Assembly (NCBI GenBank): GCA_013362315.1
Contig: JABFWL010000345.1
Coordinates: 1 to 35,402, forward strand
DNA: 35,402 nt
Source of the DNA: Catenulispora sp.
GTDB lineage: Bacteria; Actinomycetota; Actinomycetes; Streptomycetales; Catenulisporaceae
Direction of reading: 5' to 3'
Under the pieces are notes generated by a model. The model was given only the letters and a program-made list of their open reading frames with translations, did not search any database and was not told where the DNA came from. The translations under genes and the position numbers were made by a program. The stretch's first letter is position 1; each line of letters begins with the position of its first letter. Positions 24,630 through 32,536 of the stretch are shown piece by piece.

Positions 24630-25727
24630 ATGACCACGGCTACCGCTCAGATTCTGCAGCCGGATTCCGGTCCGGTGCGGGCCCGGCACTATCTGCCCGC
24701 CACGACCGGAACCGTGCTGTGGGGGCGGCTGCCGTGCGAGCTGGACGCGCCGGTGCTCACCGTCGACCCGGGCGCCGAGGTGACCATCGACACCGTCAGC
24801 CACGAGGGCGTTCTCGAGGACCAGGGGCGGGACCCGGTCACGTTCTTCGCCGGGCACGGCGTCGAATCGGAACTGGTGTTGCGGGACGCCATCGCTCTGG
24901 CGCGCTCGTTCCCGGGGCGCGATCCCGCGCGCGACGGCCCGCACGTGGTCACCGGGCCGATCCGGATACGCGGGGCCGCGCCCGGCGACCTGCTGAAGAT
25001 GACGGTGCTCGAGACGCTGCCGCGGGTGCCGTACGGGATCATCTCGAACCGGCACGGCAAAGGCGCGCTGCCGGGTGAGTTCCCGCGCGCTCCGGGTACC
25101 GTGAGCGTCTTCGCCGAGCTCGACGGGACCGGCTGCGCCGCGATGGCGGCGCGCGCCGGGCTGGCACGCACGGTGCGGTTCCCGGTCGCGCCGTTCCTCG
25201 GGATCATGGGTGTCGCCGTCGCCGGGCACGAGCGCCCGCACTCGGTGCCGCCCGGGGCGCACGGCGGCAACCTCGATATCAAGCTGCTGACGGCAGGCAG
25301 TTCGCTGTACCTGCCGGTGCAGGTCGCCGGAGCGCTGGCATACGTGGGCGACCCGCACTTCGCCCAGGGCGACGGCGAGGTGGCCCTGACAGCGCTGGAG
25401 GCCTCGCTGCGGGTCACCGTGCGGTTCGACGTGATCGGTCAGGCCGAGGCGCTCGACCGGTTCGGCCGGCTCGCCGGGGCGCTGGCCGAGACCGCCGACC
25501 ATCTGATCCCGACCGGGCTCGACACCGATCTGGACGAGGCGATGCGCCGCTGCGTGCGCGCCGCCGTCGCACTGCTGCAGGCCAGGTTCGGCATGGATCC
25601 CGAGCACGCGCTGGCCTATCTGAGCGCCGCGACCGACTTCCACATCTCGCAGGTCGTGGACGTGGTGAGCGGGGTGCATGCCCGGATCCGCGTCGCCGAC
25701 TTCGATGTCGCCGCGGCGTCGCGGTGA
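24630..25727 (+). CDS. Acetamidase/formamidase family protein
   Basis: A 365-residue member of the FmdA/AmdA family, which hydrolyses short amides such as formamide to ammonia and acid; some members act on other small amide compounds. Family signatures are 'TIDTVSHEG' near the N-terminus, 'GPIRIRGAAPGDLLKMTVL', 'PFLGIMGVA', 'PGAHGGNLDIKLLTAGS' and 'GDPHFAQGDGEVALTALE', which carry the metal and substrate residues. ATG at 24630 follows a TACCTA -10-like element by only 10 nt, so the leader would be very short; no good Shine-Dalgarno is seen. In this cluster it may release ammonia from a formamide- or urea-like intermediate (inference). Confidence 0.9.
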   Translation: MTTATAQILQPDSGPVRARHYLPATTGTVLWGRLPCELDAPVLTVDPGAEVTIDTVSHEGVLEDQGRDPVTFFAGHGVESELVLRDAIALARSFPGRDPARDGPHVVTGPIRIRGAAPGDLLKMTVLETLPRVPYGIISNRHGKGALPGEFPRAPGTVSVFAELDGTGCAAMAARAGLARTVRFPVAPFLGIMGVAVAGHERPHSVPPGAHGGNLDIKLLTAGSSLYLPVQVAGALAYVGDPHFAQGDGEVALTALEASLRVTVRFDVIGQAEALDRFGRLAGALAETADHLIPTGLDTDLDEAMRRCVRAAVALLQARFGMDPEHALAYLSAATDFHISQVVDVVSGVHARIRVADFDVAAASR

Positions 25728-25784
25728 CGTCGAAGCCGCGACACCCCACCTATCGACCATCGACCATAGAGAGGAAGCCCGAGC

Positions 25785-26393
25785 GTGATAGAGCTCGCGA
25801 AGGAATACCGTGTGCGGCTGCCCGACTGGATCGAGGACGAACTGGCCGAACTGCCGGACGCGGTCCCGGACCTCGAGGACCGGATGCGGTTGCTGCACCG
25901 GCTGGCCGACCGCAACTGGCGGGAGGGCAACGGCGGTCCGTTCGCGGCGCTGGTCGCCGAGCGCGACACCGGCCGGATCGTGTCGATCGGGGTGAACGTG
26001 GTGCTCGCCTCCGGGGTCTCCAGCGCGCACGCCGAGGTGGTCGCCCTGGGCCTGGCCCAGGCCGGGATCGGCGGCTGGGACCTCGGCGGCACCGGGCTGC
26101 CGACGCACGAGCTCGTGGTCAACTGGCGTCCGTGCATCCAGTGCTACGGCGCGGCGATGTGGTCCGGCGTGCGACGCCTCGTGATCGCGGGGGAGGGGCC
26201 GGAGCTGGAGGAGATCACCACCTTCGACGAAGGCCCGCTCGGCGCCGACTGGGTCGCGCAGTTCGAGGCGCGCGGTATCGAGGTCGTGCGGGACGTGCTG
26301 CGCGACGAGGCCCTGGACGTGTTCCGCGCCTACCGGAAGGCCGTCGACAGTGACGGCCTCGTCGTCTACAACGCCCGGGGAGGCGCGGAATGA
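25785..26393 (+). CDS. Nucleoside/nucleobase deaminase family protein
   Basis: A 202-residue zinc deaminase of the CMP/dCMP deaminase superfamily. Zinc ligands and the catalytic Glu are in 'HAEVVAL' and 'PCIQCYGAAMW', the HxE...PCxxC signature. About 45 residues precede the core, starting 'IELAKEYRVRLPDWIEDELA', and a C-terminal extension follows. The arrangement is closer to the guanine deaminase/TadA-like group than to tetrameric cytidine deaminase, but the substrate cannot be assigned. GTG at 25785 has AGGAAG about 8 nt upstream. The stop overlaps the TIM-barrel gene (ATGA). In the cluster it may deaminate the ring of an imported nitrogen heterocycle. Confidence 0.88.
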   Translation: MIELAKEYRVRLPDWIEDELAELPDAVPDLEDRMRLLHRLADRNWREGNGGPFAALVAERDTGRIVSIGVNVVLASGVSSAHAEVVALGLAQAGIGGWDLGGTGLPTHELVVNWRPCIQCYGAAMWSGVRRLVIAGEGPELEEITTFDEGPLGADWVAQFEARGIEVVRDVLRDEALDVFRAYRKAVDSDGLVVYNARGGAE

Positions 26394-27352
26394 CGGTGCC
26401 GCCGCCGCTGTTCGCCACCGACATCATCACCTTCTACCACCCGGGCTTCTGGGGGATGGACTCCACCGCGGACTTCCGCGCCTGGGCGTCGAAGAACCCG
26501 GAGGACTTCTGGCGGCGCGTGATGGACGCCCTCGAAGAAGCCGGAGTCAGCGGCGTCGAGCTGACCTTCGCGCCCGGCGACATCGGCTCGGTCCTGCGGG
26601 CCTACGGCTCACCGGCGGCGTTCCGCGGCGAACTCGCGGCGCGCGGGCTCGCCGTCGTCAGCGCGTTCATCGCGGACGAGGAGAGCCTGGACTGGCGGGA
26701 CCCGGGGAACCTGCCGGCGATCGTCGCCGACGCCGAGCGGCGCGCGGCCTTCCTCGCCGAGACGGGCGCGCGGATCCTCGTCGCCGGGCTGCCGATGCGC
26801 AAGACCTTCGGCACGCGGCCGCCGTTCTTCGTCGACGCCGCCTACCTGACGCAGATGGCCGACGTCGCGCACGCCGTCGGCGCGGCGACGGCGGAGCACG
26901 GCGTGCGGCTCGCCTTCCACACGGAGTCGAACAGCACGCTGTGGTACGAGCGCGACATCGACCTGTTCATGGCGTTGACCGATCCGCAGTACGTGTGGCT
27001 GTGCCCCGACTCGTGCCACATCGCGCTCGGCGGGGGCGACCCCGTCGCGGTCGCGCGCCGGCACGCGCAGCGCGTCGCGCTCGCGCACTGGAAGGACGCG
27101 GTCCAGCCGATCGACCGCGATCTCATCATCGACGAGACGATCTTCGTGCAGCAGCAGCCTTATATGGCCGAGCTCGGCGCCGGCATCGTGGACTGGCCGG
27201 GCTGGGCCGCCGCGATGGCCCGCACCCCGGCGGCGGACGTCGTGCTCATCGAACTCGACGAGGCAGCCGATCCGGTCACCGCGCTCAGGACGGGGAAGTC
27301 GGTGGCGCAGCGCGCCCTGGCTGAAACCCTGGTTTCAGCGGGCGCGCGCTGA
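26390..27352 (+). CDS. Xylose-isomerase-like TIM-barrel protein
   Basis: A 320-residue protein of the AP endonuclease 2/sugar phosphate isomerase-epimerase barrel family. Putative metal ligands follow the family order: Glu in 'GVELTFAPGD', His and Glu in 'LAFHTESNSTLWY', Asp and His in 'LCPDSCHIALGGGDP', His in 'LAHWKDA' and Glu in 'VVLIELDEA'. No member-specific function can be read. It is translationally coupled to the deaminase (ATGA overlap), so it probably acts on the deaminated product or a later sugar- or keto-acid-like intermediate. The 3' end of the gene carries a long inverted repeat including an operator-like palindrome. Confidence 0.85.
   Translation: MTVPPPLFATDIITFYHPGFWGMDSTADFRAWASKNPEDFWRRVMDALEEAGVSGVELTFAPGDIGSVLRAYGSPAAFRGELAARGLAVVSAFIADEESLDWRDPGNLPAIVADAERRAAFLAETGARILVAGLPMRKTFGTRPPFFVDAAYLTQMADVAHAVGAATAEHGVRLAFHTESNSTLWYERDIDLFMALTDPQYVWLCPDSCHIALGGGDPVAVARRHAQRVALAHWKDAVQPIDRDLIIDETIFVQQQPYMAELGAGIVDWPGWAAAMARTPAADVVLIELDEAADPVTALRTGKSVAQRALAETLVSAGAR
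27310..27347 (+). terminator. Long inverted repeat at the 3' end of the TIM-barrel gene
   Basis: GCGCGCCC (27310-27317) pairs with GGGCGCGC (27340-27347). Inside lies CTGAAACC-CT-GGTTTCAG (27321-27338). In RNA this is a hairpin of two 8-bp stems with a small internal loop, placed just before the stop codon. It may end or attenuate transcription ahead of the next promoter. The inner palindrome also fits an operator in DNA. Confidence 0.5.
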
Positions 27353-27369
27353 CTGGAACACGGATTTCA
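27322..27369. promoter_or_regulatory. Two GAAA-N6-TTTC operators before the ABC transporter operon
   Basis: TGAAACCCTGGTTTCA (27322-27337, perfect palindrome) and TGGAACACGGATTTCA (27354-27369) are spaced 32 bp start to start, about three helical turns. A -10-like TGCCTA lies at 27409-27414. With 24569-24584 they form a three-member family that probably coordinates the cluster. Confidence 0.6.
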
Positions 27370-27435
27370 CCCGCGCGGTCCGGGCGGACACGGGCGGGAA
27401 ACACCCGCTGCCTACCGTCGCTTGCACGCGCCGCC

Positions 27436-27479
27436 CCTTCGCTGTTCCTTCGCCTTTCCCTCGCTTTTCCTTCGCTTTC
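27436..27479 (+). repeat. Four 11-bp tandem repeats in a purine-poor leader
   Basis: Units CCTTCGCTGTT, CCTTCGCCTTT, CCCTCGCTTTT and CCTTCGCTTTC follow one another at 27436, 27447, 27458 and 27469. They lie within 27427-27511, an 85-nt stretch with no A and only isolated G on the plus strand. It is probably the 5' leader of the binding-protein mRNA. Confidence 0.8.
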
Positions 27480-27523
27480 CCCTCCCCTCCGTCTTCCCCT
27501 TCGCCTTCGTCAGGAGCCCTGTC

Positions 27524-28621
27524 GTGAACGACGATCTCGCCGCCGCCGGAATCAGCCGGCGTTCGATACTGCAATGGGCGGCTCTGGGCGTGACCGCCCC
27601 CTCCCTGCTGGCCGCGTGTGGATCCTCGAAGAGTTCGGGGAAGAGCCCGGCCGCGGTCGGGTCCGGGCCGAGTTCCGGCGCCGATCTGGGCTCGATCGCC
27701 GTCCAACTGTCCTGGATCAAGAACATCGAGTTCGCCGGGGAGTTCTTCGCGACGACCAAGGGCTACTACAAGGCGGCCGGGTTCTCCGCGGTGAACCTGA
27801 TCGCGGGCGGTTCGGCGGGCACCTCGGCGGAGTCCGCCGTCGCCTCCGGCAAGGCCTTCGTCGGCCTGTCCTCGCCGGGCGCCACCGGCCCCGCGATCCT
27901 GCAGGGGGCGCCGCTCAAGACGGTCGCCACCACATATCAGAAGAACCCGTTCGCCATCCTGTCGATCGCATCCAAGAAGCCGATCGCGACGCCGAAGGAC
28001 ATGGCGGGCAAGAAGATCGGCGTGCAGCAGGGCACGAACCAGGTGTTGTTCAAGGCGCTGCTGACCGCGAACGGCCTGAGCGCCTCGGATGTGACGATCG
28101 TGCCCGTGCAGTACGACCCGACCGTGCTGGCCACCGGCGAGGTGGACGGCTACATGGCCTACATCACCAACGAACCGATCCTGATCAAGTCCAAGGGTCT
28201 TGAGCCCACGACGTTCCTGTTCGCGGACTACGGGCTGCCGCTGGTCTCCGAGACCTTCGTCGTGCTGCAGGAGTCGATCGACAAGGACCGCGCGAAGGTC
28301 AAAGCCCTGCTGAAGGCGGAGATCCAGGGCTGGAAGGACGCCGTGGCCGCGCCCGCGGACTCGGCCGCTCTGGCGGTGAACCAGTTCGGCAAGGACGCCG
28401 GCCTGAACCTCACCGAGCAGACCGCCGAGGCCACGGCGCAGAACGATCTGATCGTCAGCGACGACACCAAGAAGAACGGCCTGTTCACCATGACCGACGA
28501 GCTGATCGCGAAGAACATCGACGCGCTCGGCAAGGTCGGCGTCAAGGTCACCGCCAAGCAGTTGTTCGACCTGTCGCTGCTGGCGGAGGTCTACGCGGAG
28601 AACCCGAGTCTGAAGGCGTGA
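27524..28621 (+). CDS. ABC transporter substrate-binding lipoprotein, NMT1/THI5-like
   Basis: A 365-residue solute-binding protein. The N-terminus has a twin-arginine type lipoprotein signal: 'SRRSILQWAALGVTAPSLLA' ending in lipobox 'LAAC', followed by a Ser/Gly linker. The mature part opens with 'VQLSWIKNIEFAGEFFATTK' and 'GYYKAAGF', the pattern of NMT1/THI5 proteins such as ThiY and SsuA. It continues with 'KKIGVQQGTNQVLFKALL' and 'PVQYDPTVLATGEVDGYMAY'. ThiY relatives bind pyrimidine thiamin precursors, others sulfonates or nitrate. With deaminase, amidase and ureide enzymes around it, a nitrogen heterocycle or ureide is the likeliest ligand (inference). GTG at 27524 has AGGAG 7 nt upstream; an upstream open frame through the repeat leader is unlikely to be translated. 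Confidence 0.9.
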   Translation: MNDDLAAAGISRRSILQWAALGVTAPSLLAACGSSKSSGKSPAAVGSGPSSGADLGSIAVQLSWIKNIEFAGEFFATTKGYYKAAGFSAVNLIAGGSAGTSAESAVASGKAFVGLSSPGATGPAILQGAPLKTVATTYQKNPFAILSIASKKPIATPKDMAGKKIGVQQGTNQVLFKALLTANGLSASDVTIVPVQYDPTVLATGEVDGYMAYITNEPILIKSKGLEPTTFLFADYGLPLVSETFVVLQESIDKDRAKVKALLKAEIQGWKDAVAAPADSAALAVNQFGKDAGLNLTEQTAEATAQNDLIVSDDTKKNGLFTMTDELIAKNIDALGKVGVKVTAKQLFDLSLLAEVYAENPSLKA

Positions 28622-28627
28622 GGCCAG

Positions 28628-29431
28628 ATGCCAGATGCGACCGGCCCCGGCGGCATCGAACTGCGCGCGCTGACCAAGCACTTCAAGGTCGGCCGGCGCA
28701 CGATCACCGCTCTCGACGACGTCTCGCTGCACACTCCCGAGGGCCGCTTCCTGTCCCTGCTCGGGCCCTCGGGCTGCGGTAAGTCCACCATCCTGCGCAT
28801 CGCCGCGGGACTCGAACAGCCCACGTCGGGTGCGGCCGTCATCAACGGGCTGACTCCTCGGGAGCTGCGCCGGGAGCACGCGCTGGGCATCGCGTTCCAG
28901 GACTCCGCGCTGCTGCCGTGGCGCTCGGTGACGGCCAACATCCGGCTGCCGCTGGAGGTCGCCGGGGTCAAGCCGGAGCCCGGCTTCATCGAGGACCTGA
29001 TCCGCCTCGTCGGTCTGGAGGGATTCGAGAAGGCCAAGCCGGCGCACCTGTCCGGCGGCATGCGCCAGCGCGTCTCGATCGCCCGCGCCCTGGTGGTGCG
29101 GCCCTCGGTGCTGCTGCTCGACGAGCCGTTCGGCGCGCTCGACGACATGACCAGGCAGCGGATGAACGTCGAGCTGCAGCGGATCCTCGCCGAGCAGCCC
29201 GCGACGACCCTGATGGTCACGCACGGCATCGCCGAGGCCGTGTTCCTCTCGGACCACGTCGCGGTGATGAGCGCCCGGCCGGGCCGCATCGTCGAGGTCG
29301 TCGACATCGACCTGCCGCGTCCGCGCACCCCCGAGATCATGCGGACCGCGGAGTTCCACGCCTACCACGACCGGCTCTCGGCGCTGCTGTTCGACTCCGA
29401 GGCCGCGCAGTCGGCGGGAGCCGCGGTATGA
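28628..29431 (+). CDS. ABC transporter ATPase, SsuB/TauB/ThiZ-like
   Basis: A 267-residue ATPase of the nitrate/sulfonate/pyrimidine importer group. It has Walker A '[10 protein letters not shown]', Q-loop '[12 protein letters not shown]', the signature '[15 protein letters not shown]' (GGM form typical of this group), Walker B '[14 protein letters not shown]' and H-loop '[11 protein letters not shown]'. It follows the binding protein by 6 bp and its stop overlaps permease 1 (ATGA). It powers uptake through the two permeases that follow. Confidence 0.92.
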   Translation: MPDATGPGGIELRALTKHFKVGRRTITALDDVSLHTPEGRFLSLLGPSGCGKSTILRIAAGLEQPTSGAAVINGLTPRELRREHALGIAFQDSALLPWRSVTANIRLPLEVAGVKPEPGFIEDLIRLVGLEGFEKAKPAHLSGGMRQRVSIARALVVRPSVLLLDEPFGALDDMTRQRMNVELQRILAEQPATTLMVTHGIAEAVFLSDHVAVMSARPGRIVEVVDIDLPRPRTPEIMRTAEFHAYHDRLSALLFDSEAAQSAGAAV

Positions 29432-30192
29432 CGGCGATCGGCCGGCGCCTGGCCGCCGGCGCCGGGGTGCTGATCCCGCTCGCGGTGTGGGCCCTCGTCG
29501 GCGTGTTCGGATTCGGCACGCACGGCGCGGTGCCCACCCCGTGGGCCGTGCTGCACCAGATGACCGTGGACGGCGCGGGACTCTACTGGTCCAACGCGAC
29601 CGTGACGATCACCTACGCGGCCGAGGGTTTCCTGTGGGGCAACCTCGCCGCCTTCGCCGTCGCCGCCGTGACGCTGCTGGCGCCCCGCCTGGCCCCGGCC
29701 GCCTCGCAGCTCGCGGTGCTCAGCTACTGCATGCCGCTGACCGCGATCGGCCCGATCGTGCTGGTGGTGATGGGCGGCCGCGCCCCCACGGTCTTCCTGG
29801 CGGCGATGGCGGTGTTCTTCACGACACTGGTCGGCGCCCTGCTCGGCGTACGCTCCTGCGATCCGGCGGCGCTGGACGTGGTGCAGGCCTACGGCGGCAA
29901 CCGCTGGCACCGGCTCGTGAAGGTCCAGCTGGTCTCCGCTCTGCCTGCGACCATCAACGCGCTGAAGATCGCCGCGCCCTCGGCGATGCTCGGCGCGATC
30001 CTCGGTGAGTACCTCGGCGGCGTGGACAGCGGCCTCGGGGTGGCGCTCACCCTCGCCCAGCAGCAGTTCGACGTCGCGCGCACCTGGGCGCTGGCTCTGG
30101 TGACCGGCTTGCTGGCGTTCGCCGGCTACGGGTTGTTCTCGGTGCTCGGCCGGGTGCTCACCCCCTGGGCCCGGACGGGAGGGACATCGTGA
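29428..30192 (+). CDS. ABC transporter permease 1 (SsuC/ThiX-like)
   Basis: A 254-residue membrane permease with about six helices. '[20 protein letters not shown]' forms the first helix. The EAA loop reads '[20 protein letters not shown]', followed by '[20 protein letters not shown]' and 'LGEYLGG', typical of SsuC-type permeases. The ATG overlaps the ATPase stop and the stop overlaps permease 2 (GTGA). Importers of this class often use two identical permeases; here two different ones are encoded, so the channel is probably a heterodimer. Confidence 0.9.
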   Translation: MTAIGRRLAAGAGVLIPLAVWALVGVFGFGTHGAVPTPWAVLHQMTVDGAGLYWSNATVTITYAAEGFLWGNLAAFAVAAVTLLAPRLAPAASQLAVLSYCMPLTAIGPIVLVVMGGRAPTVFLAAMAVFFTTLVGALLGVRSCDPAALDVVQAYGGNRWHRLVKVQLVSALPATINALKIAAPSAMLGAILGEYLGGVDSGLGVALTLAQQQFDVARTWALALVTGLLAFAGYGLFSVLGRVLTPWARTGGTS

Positions 30193-30974
30193 GGACGGTG
30201 TGGCGCATCATCAACCCGCTGCTGGTCTCGGGCGTGGTCGGGCTCTGCCTGTGGTTCGCGGTGGTGTACCTGTTCTCGTTCAGCCCCTATGTCGTCAAGA
30301 GCCCGTCGGACGTGTGGACGTACCTGTTCTCCAGTCCCGACGCGGCGGCCAACCGTTCCTCGGTCCTGCAGCCGTTGGGCACCACACTCGGCGACGGCGC
30401 GTACGGGTTCTGCTTCGGCATGGCCGCGGCCGTCGCCGCCGCCCTGGCCTTCGTCACCGCGCCCGCCGTCGAGCGCGCCTTCATGCCGCTGGCGACGCTG
30501 CTGCGCTCGGTGCCCCTGGTGACCATGACCCCGCTCATCGTGCTGGTCTTCGGCCGCGGGATCGGCGGCATCGCGGTGATCGGCGGCATTGTCGTGTTCT
30601 TCCCCGCACTGGTCACGATTGTGCACGGGCTGCGCGCGGCCCCGCCGCACGCGCTGGACGTGGTCGCGGTCTACGGCGGCGGGCAGCGCAGCGTCCTGGC
30701 GAAGGTCGCGCTGCCCGGAGCGCTGCCCTACCTGTTCGCCGCCGCCCGGCTCTCGGTGCCCAGCGCACTGGTCGGCGCCCTCGTCACCGAGTGGCTGGCG
30801 ACCGGTCAGGGGATCGGCGGGGTGATCCTGTCCGATATCGGAGCGTTCGGCTACCTCCACCTGTGGGCCTCGATCATCGTGCTGACCTCGGTGTCCGTGG
30901 TGCTCTACACGCTGGTGGGCGCGGCCGAGGCCATCGTGCTCTCGCGGATGGGCATGGCAGGGGCGGACGCGTGA
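30189..30974 (+). CDS. ABC transporter permease 2 (SsuC/ThiX-like)
   Basis: A 261-residue permease paralogous to the preceding one. A first helix near 10-30 is followed by a periplasmic segment with 'VKSPSDVWTYLFSS', then 'LLRSVPLVTMTPLIVLVFGR', the EAA loop 'VAVYGGGQRSVLAKVALPGA' and 'VGALVTEWLATGQGIG'. The GTG start overlaps permease 1, and its stop overlaps the AtzH-amidase gene (GTGA), placing importer and hydrolase genes in one operon. Confidence 0.9.
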   Translation: MRTVWRIINPLLVSGVVGLCLWFAVVYLFSFSPYVVKSPSDVWTYLFSSPDAAANRSSVLQPLGTTLGDGAYGFCFGMAAAVAAALAFVTAPAVERAFMPLATLLRSVPLVTMTPLIVLVFGRGIGGIAVIGGIVVFFPALVTIVHGLRAAPPHALDVVAVYGGGQRSVLAKVALPGALPYLFAAARLSVPSALVGALVTEWLATGQGIGGVILSDIGAFGYLHLWASIIVLTSVSVVLYTLVGAAEAIVLSRMGMAGADA

Positions 30975-32536
30975 CGGGGACGATGTCTTCCCGCGGCCTG
31001 CCCCGCTCAATCCACGGCGACGTGCCGCCGCCGGGGTTGCTGGAGGCGTTCGGCGCATATGAACGAGCCCTGATGGACGACGACCTGCCGGCGCTCGAAG
31101 ACGCCTTCGTCGACGACGGGCGCGCGCTGCGCGGCGACGCCGCCGGGCTGCTGGTCGGGAGAGAACAGATCAGTGCCTTCCGTGGTACTCGCGGCGGCGT
31201 GCCGGCGCGTACGGTGCGCCAGACACACGTCAGGCAGCTGGATCCGGACCATGTGGTGCTGGTGTCGGTCAACGAACCGCTCCAGGGCGGCAGGGGGCTG
31301 GTGACCCAGGTCTGGCGACGCTGTGCCGACGCGCGCTGGCGGATCGCCGTGGCGCAGGTGGCCGGTCCCGAGCGGGCCGCCGACCCGACGATCTGGCGGC
31401 AGCTCGGGTTCCCGCTGATCGCACCGACCGGCTCCGGGGACCTCGACGGCGAGAGCGTGGCGGTCAAGGACCTGTTCGCGGTGGCGGGCCTGCCCGTCGG
31501 CGCGGGGAATCCGGCCTACCTGGCCGAAGCCGGCCCCGAGCACCGGCACGCGAGCGCGGTGCGGATGCTGCTGGACGCCGGGGCCGAGGTGCGCGGCATC
31601 GCCCGGACCGACGAGTTCGCCTACAGCATCACCGGAAACAACGCGCACCACGGAACTCCGCCGAACCCGCGTGCGCCGGGCAGGCTGTCCGGCGGCTCGT
31701 CGAGCGGACCGGCCGCGGCGGTCGCGGCGGGCCAGGCGAGCATCGGGCTCGGCACCGACACCGCGGGCTCGATCCGCGTCCCGGCGTCGTACCAGGGACT
31801 CTGGGGGTTGCGCAGTACTCGCGGAGCCGTCAATACCCGGGGGCTGCTTCCACTGGCACGGAGTTTCGACGCGATCGGGTGGCTGGCGCGCACCCCGGAC
31901 GTGCTCGCCAGGGCGGCGAGAGTGTCCCTGTCCATGCCGTCCAAAATCGTGACGAGTGGTGAATACGTCCTCTGCCCCGATCTGCTGGAGCTGGTGGATC
32001 CGTCCGTACGCGGAGCCTTCACCGAAAGACTCGGCACGATCCCGAAGCCGCGCGAGATCCAGGGTCCTGACCTGGAGGAGACCTTCGCCGCGTTCCGCAC
32101 GGTGCAGGCGGCCGAAGCCTGGCGGACCCATGGGACGTGGATCCGGGAGCACCCGGACGCCCTCGGACCGGACGTGGCCGCCCGATTCGCCTGGGCCGCC
32201 ACCGTGACCGCGGACGAGGAGCACTCGGCTCGCGAAGTCCTCGCCGAGATCCGTGCGCGGCTCGACACCGAGCTCCAGGACGGCGTCCTGCTCCTGCCCG
32301 CGACACCCACACCCGCGCCGTCGAACCGATCCGAGCCCGCCGCACTCGACGCCGTCCGCACCGCCACCATCAGCCTGACCTGCCTGGCGGCGATCACCGG
32401 ACGTCCCGCGCTGTCCGCACCGCTGCTCGAAGCCGAGGGTCTGCCGGTCGGCCTGAGCCTCGTCGGGCCGCGCGGGACCGACCTCGACCTCGTCGAGCGC
32501 GCCGTCGCTCTCGGACCACCCGGAGGCCGTCCATGA
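30971..32536 (+). CDS. AtzH-like domain fused to an amidase-signature hydrolase
   Basis: A 521-residue fusion. Residues about 18-133 form an NTF2/SnoaL-like AtzH domain (DUF3225 type), with 'LLEAFGAYERALMDDDLPAL' and 'VWRRCADARWRIAVAQVAG'. From about 150 an amidase-signature domain follows, with the Ser-cisSer-Lys triad: Lys166 in 'VAVKDLF', Ser243 in 'LSGGSSSGPAAA' and Ser267 in 'GTDTAGSIRVPAS'. The amidase part is short, near 370 residues, like AtzE/HpxY enzymes without an extra C-terminal domain. In cyanuric acid and purine clusters, separate AtzH/HpxZ and AtzE/HpxY genes lie side by side and act on ureido or carbamoyl compounds. GTG at 30971 overlaps the permease stop; ATG at 30983 is an alternative. 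The exact substrate is not known. Confidence 0.88.
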   Translation: MTGTMSSRGLPRSIHGDVPPPGLLEAFGAYERALMDDDLPALEDAFVDDGRALRGDAAGLLVGREQISAFRGTRGGVPARTVRQTHVRQLDPDHVVLVSVNEPLQGGRGLVTQVWRRCADARWRIAVAQVAGPERAADPTIWRQLGFPLIAPTGSGDLDGESVAVKDLFAVAGLPVGAGNPAYLAEAGPEHRHASAVRMLLDAGAEVRGIARTDEFAYSITGNNAHHGTPPNPRAPGRLSGGSSSGPAAAVAAGQASIGLGTDTAGSIRVPASYQGLWGLRSTRGAVNTRGLLPLARSFDAIGWLARTPDVLARAARVSLSMPSKIVTSGEYVLCPDLLELVDPSVRGAFTERLGTIPKPREIQGPDLEETFAAFRTVQAAEAWRTHGTWIREHPDALGPDVAARFAWAATVTADEEHSAREVLAEIRARLDTELQDGVLLLPATPTPAPSNRSEPAALDAVRTATISLTCLAAITGRPALSAPLLEAEGLPVGLSLVGPRGTDLDLVERAVALGPPGGRP

